In this document: piece by piece, positions 1-9,543 of the stretch
Layout of the letters: every line of letters begins with the position of its first letter
Position numbering within the stretch: the stretch's first letter is position 1
From: an uncultured Alistipes sp.
GTDB taxonomy: Bacteria > Bacteroidota > Bacteroidia > Bacteroidales > Rikenellaceae
DNA: 49,771 nt
Direction: 5' to 3'
Assembly (NCBI GenBank): GCA_944321205.1
Contig: CALUKK010000039.1
Location: 1 to 49,771 of the forward strand
Position numbers and translations under genes: made by a program
The notes under the pieces: model-generated
Databases searched by the model: none
Seen by the model: the letters and a program-made list of their open reading frames with translations, nothing else
What the model was told of the DNA's origin: nothing

Positions 1-752
1 ATTGCCGAGATATTCATCGACGCTCCAGCCAACAACCGCCACGCACTGCCGATCCGCACATCGTTCAGACAGGTGATGAAACTGCGGCTGGTGCGTTTCT
101 TGAAAAAGTGGCTGGCCGCGGATTCCGACATGTTGACCAGTTCGGCAATATCCTTGAGCGTGATCTCCTTGCCGAAATTTTCGTCGATATACTTGCAGAT
201 CTTCTCGATCCGCCGGCTCTTGCTCTGACGAACCAGCAAGGAGCTGTCGTAGGTCGAGCTGGTCAGCAGCCGCTGACCGTCGGCCGTGGCCAGATCGTAA
301 AGAATGCTGTAAAACTCCAGGGCCGTCGTAAAACCGCGCTTCTGGCTCAGATCCAGCAACCGTTTCTTAATCATCGTAGACACCTTCCGGGGATAGGCAA
401 TGCCGCGCTTGGAGCGGAACAGCAATTCGCGAATCGGTTCGAAAACCCGCTTCGTCAGCAAAAACGAATTGTACATCTCCTCATGGAACTGGATGGTTAT
501 GACATGCGTATCGTCGTGTGTGGGAGCCTTCCAGGCATGGGGAACCCCGGGGCCGATCATGACCAGATCCTCCTGGTCGAACTCCTCGATCGAATCGCCG
601 ACAATCCGTTTCCCGGAGGTATTCATCACCAGGTTCAGCTCATAGTCCGAGTGATAGTGGGTCGGATAGTCGAATTTGGCCTTGTAGTTATTTAACAGGA
701 CGAACAGATCCTCCTGAATCAGAGGCGTCACCTCGCATTGAATCACGTTCAT
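1..752 (-). CDS. AraC-family transcriptional regulator, cupin sensor (C-terminus cut by window edge)
   Basis: Reverse-strand frame opens with ATG at 752-750 and stays open to the window edge (250 codons visible). Residues ~25-90 form a cupin sensor with the HxHxxxE pattern (HYHSDYELNLV) and a later PGVPHAW turn, as in sugar-sensing AraC proteins. Residues ~180-250 begin the helix-turn-helix pair (ITLKDIAELVNMSESAASHF). Full-length relatives run about 290 residues, so roughly 40 are missing. It sits divergent from the SusC gene at 996 across a 243-nt AT-rich spacer, the usual place for a local activator of a utilization locus. Role inferred: senses a sugar product and controls the rightward operon. 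AraC family assignment is firm; ligand unknown. Confidence 0.9.
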   Translation of the reverse strand, partial: MNVIQCEVTPLIQEDLFVLLNNYKAKFDYPTHYHSDYELNLVMNTSGKRIVGDSIEEFDQEDLVMIGPGVPHAWKAPTHDDTHVITIQFHEEMYNSFLLTKRVFEPIRELLFRSKRGIAYPRKVSTMIKKRLLDLSQKRGFTTALEFYSILYDLATADGQRLLTSSTYDSSLLVRQSKSRRIEKICKYIDENFGKEITLKDIAELVNMSESAASHFFKKRTSRSFITCLNDVRIGSAWRLLAGASMNISA

Positions 753-834
753 GGTTCTTCATTTTTCGTTGGCACACTGCAAATATCAAAAAAATATAGA
801 TAATAAACAAAAAAATACATATATATTTTTGATT

Positions 835-849
835 TTTGCAAATCGCAAA
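835..849. promoter_or_regulatory. Candidate operator: TTTGC-N5-GCAAA inverted repeat
   Basis: A perfect 5-bp dyad, TTTGC at 835-839 and GCAAA at 845-849, lies in the AT-rich spacer between the divergent AraC and SusC genes. Its place suggests a regulator site, but a short dyad in AT-rich DNA can arise by chance. Confidence 0.3.
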
Positions 850-921
850 TTACTGTATACAAATAGTTTATAATAATAAATCATTTTATCGTTCAAAAAA
901 ATATCATAAATAGACTAAATA

Positions 922-956
922 TTTGAAATTTTAGCTGGATATATGTCATACATTTG
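922..956 (+). promoter_or_regulatory. Promoter of the rightward utilization operon
   Basis: A perfect Bacteroidetes -7 box TACATTTG lies at 949-956 and TTTG at 922-925. The 23-nt spacing is longer than the usual 19, fitting a promoter that needs an activator. The expected transcript start near 963 gives a leader of about 33 nt before the SusC ATG. Confidence 0.5.
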
Positions 957-995
957 TCCACGTAAAACCATCTATACTAACTTATCGATTCATTC

Positions 996-3900
996 ATGAA
1001 AAAAACCTACTTGTTAACGCTCTTTTTGGTATGGATGTCCATCGGAGCCTCAGCACAGGTTCTCACCGTGAGCGGCACGGTCAAAGACACCCAAGGAGAA
1101 GCCATCCCCGGAGCCGCCATCATAATCACCGGCTCGACGAAAGGTACGGCCGCCGATGCCGACGGCAAATTCTCAATCGAAGTCAACAAAGGAGCCAACC
1201 TCACCTGCAGTTGCTTCGGCTACGTCTCGGAAAACAAGGCTGTCTCTTCCCGACAGATCGATTTCATCCTCAAACAGGACGAAAACCTCCTGGAGGAGGT
1301 CCTTGTCGTGGGTTACGGACAGGTCAAGAAGGGTGACCTGACCGGATCGGTCGCCAACCTGAAAATGGAAAAACTGGCCACGATGCCTACCGGCAACTCG
1401 CTCTTCACCAACCTCCAGGGCCGGGTCGCCGGTCTGCAGGTGGTCAACTCCGGCCAGGGTCCCGGCGCCACCCCTTCGTTCTACATCCGCGGTATCAGCT
1501 CCATCAGCGGCACCAAATCCCCGCTGGTCGTCGTGGACGGATTCCCGCTGGGTGAAGGCAGCGACCTGAAACAGATCATCGCCTCGGAAATCGCCGACGT
1601 GGTCGTCCTCAAGGATGCCTCCTCGACTTCGATCTACGGTTCGCGCGGCGCCAACGGCGTCATCCTCATCACGACCAAGAAGGCTCAGGAGGGCAAGGCC
1701 AACATCACCTTCTCGCACCAGACGACCATCTCGCAGTTCACGCAGAAACTCAACGTATGGCGCGATCCCGCCCTCATGGCACAACTCGACAACGAATCCC
1801 GCATCAATGCCGGCCAGAAACCCCTCTATGTGGGCGACTACGACAACGGAACCTACTATCCTTCCGTGGCGGAGATCCAGAGCGGTGCCTGGCCCTACCG
1901 CACCGACTGGGCCGACGAGATCATGCGCACCCCCGTTGTCAACAACACCACGCTGGCAATCAACGGCCGCGACAAGAAACTCTCCTACAACCTTGCACTC
2001 AGCTACTACGACGACAACGGCGTCTACAAGACCGACGACTACGAAAAGATCATCGGCAAACTCGACGTCGAATACCGGATGTTCCCGAACCTGAGCCTGC
2101 GGACAAGCAACACCATCTCCAAGGATTGGCGCAACAACTTCAGCGGCGATGTCGGCCGCAATCCGCTCTGGCCGGTCTATGACGAGAACGGCGACTACTG
2201 GCAGGCCAGCGAAACCGACTACTCCAACCCCGTGGCCCTGATGAACACGGTCAAGAACAAGAGCCAGGGTCTTGATCTGATCTCCTCGTGGATGGCCACC
2301 TGGGAGATCATCCCCGGACTGGAGTGGGTCGGACAGCTGAACTACAAGTACGGCACAACGGTATCCGACTCCTACAACCCCAAGAAGTATACCGAGGACG
2401 GCGTGTTCAACAACGGCCATGCCAACATCTCCAACTGGTTCAACCAGAACATCGTCCCCGAAACCTATCTGACCTACACCAAACTCTGGAACAACAACTC
2501 GCAGCTGTCGACCATGGTCGGATACTCCTACAACTACTACATGGAGCGCTCCTCCTCGCTGGATGCCTACAACTTCGTCAACGAAGCCCTCACCAACGAG
2601 AACATGGCGGCCGGTGACCCGGAAAAGAACGGACTCTCAAACGGATACTCCGCCTCGGAACTGGTCTCCTACTACGGAAAACTCAACTTCTCGCTCTGGG
2701 ACCGTTACCTCTTCACGGCAACCTTCCGTTCGGACGGCTCCTCGAAGTTCGGCAAAAACAACCAGTGGGCCTACTTCCCCTCGGGAGCCTTCGCCTGGAA
2801 ACTCCACAACGAACCCTTCATGAAGAACGTTGAATTCATCGACGAAGCCAAGATCCGGGCCAGCTACGGTATCTCGGGCAACCAGGGTATTTCGGCCTAC
2901 CAGTCGCTGAGCCGTTACGGCATGGAGGAATATTACGACGACGGAGCCTGGCATACGGCCATCGGCCCGGGCTACGTCACGGGAACCTACGGCTCCGACG
3001 GACGATTCAAATACTGGGGCGGCATTCCGAACCGCGACCTCAAATGGGAAACCACCCGTCAGCTGAACCTCGGTTTCGACCTCTCGGTTCTCGATAACCG
3101 ACTCCGTCTGGTCTTCGACTGGTACAGCAAGCACACCTACGATCTGCTGCGTCAGCGTTATCTTCCGCTCTCGTCGGGATATGACAAGATGTGGGTGAAC
3201 GACGGCGAGGTCATCAACCGCGGTTTCGAGGTGACGATCGATGCCGATGTGGTCCGCACACAGGATTTCTCCTTCAACGTCACGGCCGTCTTCGGACAGA
3301 ACAAGAACAAGGTGACCAACCTGGGCAATGTCGTGTCCTCAGGTCTGACCGTCGACCCCAACACCGGCATGGAGTATGAGTTCACGGGATCGGCTCTGAC
3401 CTACCAGCCCGTCGGCACGGCCAACATCATGGCCGTAGGACAGCCCATGAATGTCTTCTACGGATACAAGACCGACGGCATCATCCAGACCGACGCCGAA
3501 GGCATCGAGGCCGGACTGACGGGCGACCTGGCCAAGGCCGGCGAATTCAAATACGTCGACATCAACAACGACGGCGTGGTCGACAGCAACGACCGTACGA
3601 TCATCGGCGACCCCAATCCCGACTTTACGGCCAGTCTGAACCTCGGCTTCCGCTACAGGAACTTCGACCTGACGGTCTTCGTCAACGGCGTTTTCGGCAA
3701 CGACGTACTCTACCAGTACGGCTTGACCAATCCGGCCACCATGCCGCTGCGCTGGACGGTGGACAACCCCACGAACAGCTATCCCAGTCTGCGCAACAAC
3801 AGACAGCCCTATGTATCGGACTGGTTCATCCGCGACGGTTCGTTCGTGCGTATCCAGGACGTATCCCTGGGATACAACTTCACCAAAGTCTGCAAGGCGA

Positions 3901-4052
3901 TCAGCAACATCTGTCTCTATGCGACCATCAACAACCTCTACACCTTCACCTCGTTCGAAGGCTATGATCCCGAGGTCGGACTCGACGGCATCTACTGGGG
4001 CGGGTATCCCCGGTTCCGCAAATTCTCCATCGGTCTGAACATCACCTTCTAA
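996..4052 (+). CDS. SusC/RagA-type TonB-dependent outer-membrane transporter
   Basis: 1018 residues. Signal peptide 1-21 ends in SIGASAQ. A carboxypeptidase-regulatory-like beta-sandwich follows at ~24-105 (VSGTVKDTQGEAIPGA), then the TonB-box-like stretch EEVLVVGYG. The plug domain at ~115-225 carries the SusC signature SSTSIYGSRGANGVILITTK, and a ~790-residue beta-barrel ends in IGLNITF, the aromatic terminus expected for outer-membrane insertion. No STN domain is present, so control is probably through the AraC protein rather than FecR. The SusD partner starts 11 nt downstream. SusC proteins import oligomers across the outer membrane with energy from TonB; the cargo here is presumably the glycan handled by the enzymes that follow. 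Confidence 0.97.
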   Translation: MKKTYLLTLFLVWMSIGASAQVLTVSGTVKDTQGEAIPGAAIIITGSTKGTAADADGKFSIEVNKGANLTCSCFGYVSENKAVSSRQIDFILKQDENLLEEVLVVGYGQVKKGDLTGSVANLKMEKLATMPTGNSLFTNLQGRVAGLQVVNSGQGPGATPSFYIRGISSISGTKSPLVVVDGFPLGEGSDLKQIIASEIADVVVLKDASSTSIYGSRGANGVILITTKKAQEGKANITFSHQTTISQFTQKLNVWRDPALMAQLDNESRINAGQKPLYVGDYDNGTYYPSVAEIQSGAWPYRTDWADEIMRTPVVNNTTLAINGRDKKLSYNLALSYYDDNGVYKTDDYEKIIGKLDVEYRMFPNLSLRTSNTISKDWRNNFSGDVGRNPLWPVYDENGDYWQASETDYSNPVALMNTVKNKSQGLDLISSWMATWEIIPGLEWVGQLNYKYGTTVSDSYNPKKYTEDGVFNNGHANISNWFNQNIVPETYLTYTKLWNNNSQLSTMVGYSYNYYMERSSSLDAYNFVNEALTNENMAAGDPEKNGLSNGYSASELVSYYGKLNFSLWDRYLFTATFRSDGSSKFGKNNQWAYFPSGAFAWKLHNEPFMKNVEFIDEAKIRASYGISGNQGISAYQSLSRYGMEEYYDDGAWHTAIGPGYVTGTYGSDGRFKYWGGIPNRDLKWETTRQLNLGFDLSVLDNRLRLVFDWYSKHTYDLLRQRYLPLSSGYDKMWVNDGEVINRGFEVTIDADVVRTQDFSFNVTAVFGQNKNKVTNLGNVVSSGLTVDPNTGMEYEFTGSALTYQPVGTANIMAVGQPMNVFYGYKTDGIIQTDAEGIEAGLTGDLAKAGEFKYVDINNDGVVDSNDRTIIGDPNPDFTASLNLGFRYRNFDLTVFVNGVFGNDVLYQYGLTNPATMPLRWTVDNPTNSYPSLRNNRQPYVSDWFIRDGSFVRIQDVSLGYNFTKVCKAISNICLYATINNLYTFTSFEGYDPEVGLDGIYWGGYPRFRKFSIGLNITF

Positions 4053-4063
4053 TCCGCACACCC

Positions 4064-5593
4064 ATGAAAATGAAAATAGTTAAAACCCTGATCGGATCCA
4101 TTGCAGCCCTGGGGGCGATGGTCTCCTGCGACCTGAGCGAGTATCCCTACGGATTCTACTCGGACGAAAACTTCTACAACACCCCGGAGGATGCCGAGTC
4201 GGCGATCATGTACGCCTACAACGCCCTGACCAACCTGGAATATTCGCGCGGTATCTTCTACATCGGCGAAGCCGCCTCGGAGACCGTGGCACTGAAATCC
4301 GGCGAGGATGCCAACAACCCCGGAGCACAGGCGCTCGACGAATGGAACATCACGGACAACGCCAACAACCAGACGCTCCAGGTCTACTTCAAATATTGCT
4401 ACGTGGCCATCAACCGGGCCAACGCCGTGATCAAGAACGTCGAGGGCAGCAATCTGGACGAGGCCTTGAAGACCCGTCTGCTGGGCGAAGCCTACTTCCT
4501 GCGGGCATACAGCCACTTCAGTCTGGTGAAGGTCTTCGGGCTGGTGCCGCTGCAGCGTGAGATGGTGGAGACGGTGGCCAACACCTCGCCGTCGATGGCC
4601 AAGACGATGGACGAAGCCTACGAAATGATGATCGGCGACCTGGAGATTGCCGAGGCGAACCTCCAATACACCAACAAGGTCGGGCGGGCCAACAAGGCCG
4701 CAGCCCAGGGCATGCTGGCCAAGCTCTACCTGACGGCCGCCTCGTCCAAGGAGAGCGGTGTCCGTTACTACTCCAACATGAGCATGTCCGTAGAAGAGAT
4801 GTATGCCGAGGCCGCCTCCTGGGCCAAAAAGGTTCTCGACGCCTCGACCTCCGGAGAGGCTCCCTTCGGCCTGGCTCCGACACTCGCCGAGATCTACGAT
4901 GTCGACAAACCCGACGGTTGCGAACACCTGTTCATCATGTCGATGGACCGCTCGGGACAAAACGAGGGCAACTACTCGAAGATCGGCATGCTCTTCATGC
5001 CCTACAACAACGGTTCGAACTTCTATGTCGAGATGGGCGCCGGCAATCTCGTCGCCTCCCACTACGGCTACGAGGTATTCCCGACCAACCGGGCCTTCTA
5101 CGAAACGTTCGATCCGGCCGACAAGCGCAAGACCGAACTCATGGGCGAAACGATGTACAACGCAGACGGCAACGCCCTGGGAACCTCGGCATACCCCTAT
5201 ACCAACAAGTACATCGACCCGCACCAGGTCAGCGAAAGCACAGGGGACAAGTCGAGCGTGAAACCCTATCTGCTGCGCTTCTCGGACGTGGCACTGATCT
5301 ATGCCGAAGCGATGGGTTCCGACGATGGCGGCTGGGTTGCCCGCATCCGGGCCCGTGCCGGTCTGGAGCCGCTCGCCGCCGGACTCTCCAAGGAGGAGTT
5401 CCGCAATGCCGTCGTACAGGAGCGTGCTTGGGAACTGGCCTTCGAAGGAAACCGGCTCTACGACCTGCGCCGCAAGGCAATGGTCACGAAAACGGACCCC
5501 AATGCACAGGCCGCAGGTATCAGCGAGGCCGACGCAGCCTTCTATCCCATCCCGCAGCGTGAGATCGATCTCAACCCGGGTCTTTATAACTAA
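4064..5593 (+). CDS. SusD/RagB-family surface lipoprotein
   Basis: 509 residues. A lipoprotein signal peptide ends at Cys22 (LGAMVSC), followed by the SusD opening pattern with early NTPEDAESAIMYAY and the helical LLGEAYFLRAYSHFSLVKVFG segment (~145-165). The C-terminal half has the RagB/SusD end motif region (ERAWELAFEGNRLYDLRR). SusD proteins cap the SusC barrel from the cell surface and bind the substrate. Translation probably starts at 4064 (MKMK), 11 nt after the SusC stop; the internal ATG two codons later gives nearly the same signal peptide. Confidence 0.96.
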   Translation: MKMKIVKTLIGSIAALGAMVSCDLSEYPYGFYSDENFYNTPEDAESAIMYAYNALTNLEYSRGIFYIGEAASETVALKSGEDANNPGAQALDEWNITDNANNQTLQVYFKYCYVAINRANAVIKNVEGSNLDEALKTRLLGEAYFLRAYSHFSLVKVFGLVPLQREMVETVANTSPSMAKTMDEAYEMMIGDLEIAEANLQYTNKVGRANKAAAQGMLAKLYLTAASSKESGVRYYSNMSMSVEEMYAEAASWAKKVLDASTSGEAPFGLAPTLAEIYDVDKPDGCEHLFIMSMDRSGQNEGNYSKIGMLFMPYNNGSNFYVEMGAGNLVASHYGYEVFPTNRAFYETFDPADKRKTELMGETMYNADGNALGTSAYPYTNKYIDPHQVSESTGDKSSVKPYLLRFSDVALIYAEAMGSDDGGWVARIRARAGLEPLAAGLSKEEFRNAVVQERAWELAFEGNRLYDLRRKAMVTKTDPNAQAAGISEADAAFYPIPQREIDLNPGLYN

Positions 5594-5613
5594 TCCTCAC
5601 CAAAAACAAACGT

Positions 5614-6576
5614 ATGAAACACTATAAAGCATTCATTCTGTTTATGGTTGCCGCCGCCATCTCGCTGGGTTCGTGCCAGAAGGATCCGCAGAAGGAGGTC
5701 GAAAAGGGCGACTGGAACAAAGAGAAACGAATCATCAGTCTGTCGTTCGAACGACAGGCCGGCGATGCCTCGATCAGCATCAATGCCGACGATGCATCGA
5801 GAGGGACCATCGAGGTGACGATCGTCAACCCGGATCTGAGTGAACCGCTTCTGATCAAGAAGATGGAGATCTCCTACGGGGCCACGGCCTCGGTCGCAGC
5901 AGGCCAGACGCTCGCCTTCAACGAGACGACCAATACGGCCGAGATTACCGTTACCGCCGCAACGGGAGGAGCCAGCCGCGTCTATACGGTTTCGGTCAAT
6001 CCGCTGGTTGAGAATCTTGAAGGTACCTGGGAAATCACCGGCATGAACATCTTTGGCGGAACAGGCGCCGATTATGGAGGTGTCGACTTCGTGAATCTGT
6101 TTACCGACGCTTCATGGTGGAATCCGACGACGGGACCCGCCGCCGAACTGGACAATACGCTTGAATTCGTGTTCGAGGGTGTCGACGACAGCGGTTGCAC
6201 CTACGGTACATGCACGCACAGTGCCGGAGCGGACGGGCTCTATGCCGACTTTGTATGGGTTGGCAGCATCCCGGATGGCCAGACTGTCACCGATGTAAAC
6301 TACAACTACCGCAAAATTCCCGCCGGTGAGAGTACCTGGAAACGCAACTATACCGACGGAACGATCACCTTCACCTCGGCAGACAACGTCACGACTACCT
6401 GCACCATGGTCGAGAGCGGAACGATTGAATACTGGGGCAAGACCCTGACCATCAACGACAATGCGTTCAAGTTCACCGGTCTGCAGAGCGTCGGAAGCTG
6501 GGGCCCGATCTACGATGTATACGACAAGGTGGTCTATGCTCCGTGGGATTTCTACGTACAAATCAAAAAACGATAA
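5614..6576 (+). CDS. Surface lipoprotein of the utilization locus (SusE/SusF position)
   Basis: 320 residues with a lipobox ending at Cys21 (AISLGSC). Residues ~35-130 resemble an Ig-like fold of the DUF5018 type (gapped pattern ending SRVYTVSV). Residues ~135-320 are a second, aromatic-rich beta domain containing many Trp/Tyr that could stack on sugar rings. It follows SusD by 20 nt and precedes the glycosidase by 6 nt, the slot where SusE/F-like surface glycan-binding proteins sit. Binding role inferred from position and composition; I see no catalytic motif. Confidence 0.75.
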   Translation: MKHYKAFILFMVAAAISLGSCQKDPQKEVEKGDWNKEKRIISLSFERQAGDASISINADDASRGTIEVTIVNPDLSEPLLIKKMEISYGATASVAAGQTLAFNETTNTAEITVTAATGGASRVYTVSVNPLVENLEGTWEITGMNIFGGTGADYGGVDFVNLFTDASWWNPTTGPAAELDNTLEFVFEGVDDSGCTYGTCTHSAGADGLYADFVWVGSIPDGQTVTDVNYNYRKIPAGESTWKRNYTDGTITFTSADNVTTTCTMVESGTIEYWGKTLTINDNAFKFTGLQSVGSWGPIYDVYDKVVYAPWDFYVQIKKR

Positions 6577-6582
6577 ACATTC

Positions 6583-8097
6583 ATGAAACAAACGGTTATA
6601 TGTTCCCTGTTGGCCCTGCTGACACTCGGAGGATGCCAAAGCTCTTCGGACGGATCGCCCGCAGACGACCCTCAGGAGGTCAATGTCATGCGGATCAAGA
6701 GCCAGGTGCTGGTCAACTCCTTCATCGGCAACGGCCCCCAATGGGGAGGATATGACATCGTTCCTTCGTGGACGGGTCAGGAGACGCTCTCCAACGCTGA
6801 TTGGAACACGCTTTTCAAGCGTGTTTCATTCATGCGTCCGGGGCTGATCCGCATCATGGTTTCGCAAGGGTGGAACTACATCTCGGGCGACACCTTCGAT
6901 CCGCACAAGAGCGATGACATTCTCTGCAAGATGCTGGATTACTGCCAACAGCACGGAATCTGCGTACAGTTCGGCGAATGGGGGCATGTCGGCGGTTCGG
7001 CCGTCGATGCCCAGTGGGTGGAGAACTCCGCCTCGTTTCTCTCCTACCTGGTCAAGGAGCGGGGCTACACCTGCATCAAGTTCTTCACCGTGGTCAACGA
7101 GCCCAACGGCAACTGGTCCTCAACCAACGGCAGCTACGCCCTCTGGAGCAAATGTGTCGAAGACTTTTACAAGAAGTTCGAGGAGAAGGGGCTGCTCGAC
7201 GACGTGCAGATCATCGGCCCCGACGTGGCGGTCTGGACCATCTCCGAGACCTCGTGGATGTCCAACACGAAGAACCAGCTCCATGATAAGGTGACGGCCT
7301 ACGACATCCACACCTATCCGGACGATCAGACCGTCTATTCGACCGAATTCCTGCAGCTGCTGGAGGCCTATCGCGCCGCCTCGGACAAATCGCGTCCGAT
7401 CATTCTGGGCGAGCTGGGCTTCAAGTACGAGGAGGGAACGGCGCTGGGCAACAGCAACCTCGAGGCCATCAAGGCCGATCCCTATGCGGCTGATGATTCG
7501 CAGATGCACGTCTACGATGCGTTCTACGGGGTGGACATGGCCGACGCAACCATCCAGGCCATGCGTGCCAGCTACTCCGGCGTGACCTACTGGATGCTCG
7601 ACGACGCCATGTACAACAACGACGGAAGCAGCACCTCGACCCGTCTGAAACGGTGGGGATTCTGGAACATCCTCGGCACGGAGAAGTTCAACAATCCCGA
7701 CGACGAAAAGATCCGTCCCTGGTTCTACACCGTTTCGCTGCTGTCGCGCTACTTCCCCAACGGTTCACAGATTCTCAACGTCACACAGCCCACTCCCGTA
7801 CTTTCGGGGCTGCGGGCAATTGCCGGATGCAAGGAGGGAAAATACACCCTGGCCATCGTCAATGCCAGCAACCAGCCCTACACCTTCACGCTGAAGGCCG
7901 ATACGGGAATCGCACTCTCCGGCATGCAGATGTATGAATACGTCTCGGGAGACGGAGCGACCTTCCAGGGCGATACCGATGCGGACGGATTCCCCGTCGC
8001 CCGGCAGAGCGACCTGCCCCTTGCCGACCTGCAGGGTGAGGGATTCGAAATCTCGATGCCGGCCAACAGCTTCCGGCTCTACACCAACATGCAATAG
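6583..8097 (+). CDS. Clan GH-A glycoside hydrolase lipoprotein
   Basis: 504 residues; lipobox LGGC with Cys18. The (beta/alpha)8 region shows the two clan GH-A hallmarks: acid/base Glu173 in VVNEPNG after strand 4 and nucleophile Glu277 in IILGELGF after strand 7. A DIHTYP motif precedes the nucleophile. The C-terminal ~100 residues form a small beta domain, as in GH5/GH30/GH39-like enzymes. The exact GH family is not settled by eye. A clear paralogue lies at 13686-15167 on the opposite strand. With GH130 and a deacetylase nearby, attack on a beta-mannosidic or related beta-linked glycan is plausible but inferred. Probably displayed at the cell surface or periplasm as a lipoprotein. Confidence 0.88.
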   Translation: MKQTVICSLLALLTLGGCQSSSDGSPADDPQEVNVMRIKSQVLVNSFIGNGPQWGGYDIVPSWTGQETLSNADWNTLFKRVSFMRPGLIRIMVSQGWNYISGDTFDPHKSDDILCKMLDYCQQHGICVQFGEWGHVGGSAVDAQWVENSASFLSYLVKERGYTCIKFFTVVNEPNGNWSSTNGSYALWSKCVEDFYKKFEEKGLLDDVQIIGPDVAVWTISETSWMSNTKNQLHDKVTAYDIHTYPDDQTVYSTEFLQLLEAYRAASDKSRPIILGELGFKYEEGTALGNSNLEAIKADPYAADDSQMHVYDAFYGVDMADATIQAMRASYSGVTYWMLDDAMYNNDGSSTSTRLKRWGFWNILGTEKFNNPDDEKIRPWFYTVSLLSRYFPNGSQILNVTQPTPVLSGLRAIAGCKEGKYTLAIVNASNQPYTFTLKADTGIALSGMQMYEYVSGDGATFQGDTDADGFPVARQSDLPLADLQGEGFEISMPANSFRLYTNMQ

Positions 8098-8106
8098 ATC
8101 AATACA

Positions 8107-9543
8107 ATGCGAAAACCACTGCTTTTTCTGATCCTGCTTCTGGGCTGGATCAGGGCCGATGCCGCCCTCCGCTTCGCCGGAGTCTTCAGCGACGAAATGG
8201 TGTTGCAACAGAAGAGTCTCGTGCGACTGTGGGGTTACGGCGACGCCGGCAAACGGGTGAAACTCGACGTTTCGTGGAGTGACAGGCGTTTTTCGGCTCC
8301 GGTAGGTGACGACGGGCGGTGGGAGCTGTCGGTCCCGACCCCCGCAGCCTCCTATGAGCTGCAGAGCATCACGCTCTCCGAGGCCGGATGTCCCGACGTA
8401 CGGATCGAACGGATTCAGATCGGCGAGGTCTGGTTCTGCTCGGGCCAGAGTAACATGGAGATGATCATGCGCCCCGACTCCACATGGCGGCTCTTCGTCG
8501 AGAACGCCAACGAGGAGATCGCTCGGGCCGATTACCCCCACATCCGCTATCTGAGTGTCGCACGGCACGAATCATTCCTTGCCACAGAGGACCTCTCCGA
8601 CAGAAAATGGCAGGCCTGCACCCCTCAGAGCGTCCAATGGCTCTCGGCGGCGGCATATTATTTCGCCCGCCGGCTCCAGGCGGAACTCGATGTCCCGGTG
8701 GGACTCATCGTCGACTCCTACGGCGGCAGCCCTCTGCAGAGTTGGTTGCCCGACCAGGTGACGCAACGACCCTTCTATGCGCCGGAGCGCGCCCGGCTGA
8801 TCCAATGCCGCGAAGCCGGCGCCGAAAAACCGGAATACGACATGGCGTCGGCACTCTACAACGGCATGCTACACCCGCTGGCCGGATATACGATCCGGGG
8901 ATTCCTCTGGTATCAGGGGTGCAGCAACGTCAGCGACGCGGCCCGTTATCCGGCGATGATGAACGATCTGGTCGACTCGTGGCGGAGCCTCTGGAACAAT
9001 GAACAGCTGCCCTTCTACTTCGTACAGATCGCACCGTTCATCTATCCCGGATACCAGCTCGGCCGCTGGGCCGAGCTGGCCTGGGCACAGGCACGGGCCG
9101 CCGCGGAGATCCCGCACAGCGGGATGGTCGTCACGGCCGACATCGGAGATCCGCAGAACATCCACCCGGGGAAAAAGCGCCCCGTCGGGGAGCGTCTGGC
9201 CCTGTTGGCGCTGAGCGACACCTACGGTCTACAGATCGAAAGCCGGTCGCCGGAGGTCGTTCGGGCGCTTCACGTCGACGGCACGCTGCGGCTCGAGATG
9301 CAACACCCCGGAACGGGTCTGCTCGCCACGGACAACGAATCGGAATTCGAAGTCTCGCAGGACGGCATCCTCTTCTCCCGGGCCGATTTCAAAATCGTCG
9401 GCGACCGGATCGAACTGGAACCGACACTCGACAAGGTTCGCTTCGTGCGGTACTGCTGGCGGGACAACGCCCGGTCGAACATCTTCAATTCGGAGCATCT
9501 GCCCCTGGGCCCCTTCTTCATAAAGATCCATGAAGCCGAATAG
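8107..9543 (+). CDS. Sialate O-acetylesterase-like SGNH carbohydrate deacetylase
   Basis: 478 residues with signal peptide 1-19. It opens with the family pattern FAGVFSDEMVLQQKS, a beta-sandwich at ~22-100, then the SGNH block VWFCSGQSNMEM with nucleophile Ser115, an oxyanion-type SYGGSPLQSW, and the terminal catalytic block DIGDPQNIHPGKK with His353. Members remove acetyl groups from sialic acid or from plant polysaccharide side positions. Nothing else in the locus (no sialidase, no NanA/NanE) points to sialic acid, so a role in deacetylating a plant or host glycan is more likely. Its last 14 nt overlap the start of the next gene. Confidence 0.9.
   Translation: MRKPLLFLILLLGWIRADAALRFAGVFSDEMVLQQKSLVRLWGYGDAGKRVKLDVSWSDRRFSAPVGDDGRWELSVPTPAASYELQSITLSEAGCPDVRIERIQIGEVWFCSGQSNMEMIMRPDSTWRLFVENANEEIARADYPHIRYLSVARHESFLATEDLSDRKWQACTPQSVQWLSAAAYYFARRLQAELDVPVGLIVDSYGGSPLQSWLPDQVTQRPFYAPERARLIQCREAGAEKPEYDMASALYNGMLHPLAGYTIRGFLWYQGCSNVSDAARYPAMMNDLVDSWRSLWNNEQLPFYFVQIAPFIYPGYQLGRWAELAWAQARAAAEIPHSGMVVTADIGDPQNIHPGKKRPVGERLALLALSDTYGLQIESRSPEVVRALHVDGTLRLEMQHPGTGLLATDNESEFEVSQDGILFSRADFKIVGDRIELEPTLDKVRFVRYCWRDNARSNIFNSEHLPLGPFFIKIHEAE

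Noticed and set aside
8107-9543. Sialic-acid catabolic locus suggested by the esterase's family name
   Set aside because: No sialidase, aldolase, epimerase or kinase of that pathway is nearby; GH130 and GH-A neighbours point to another glycan.
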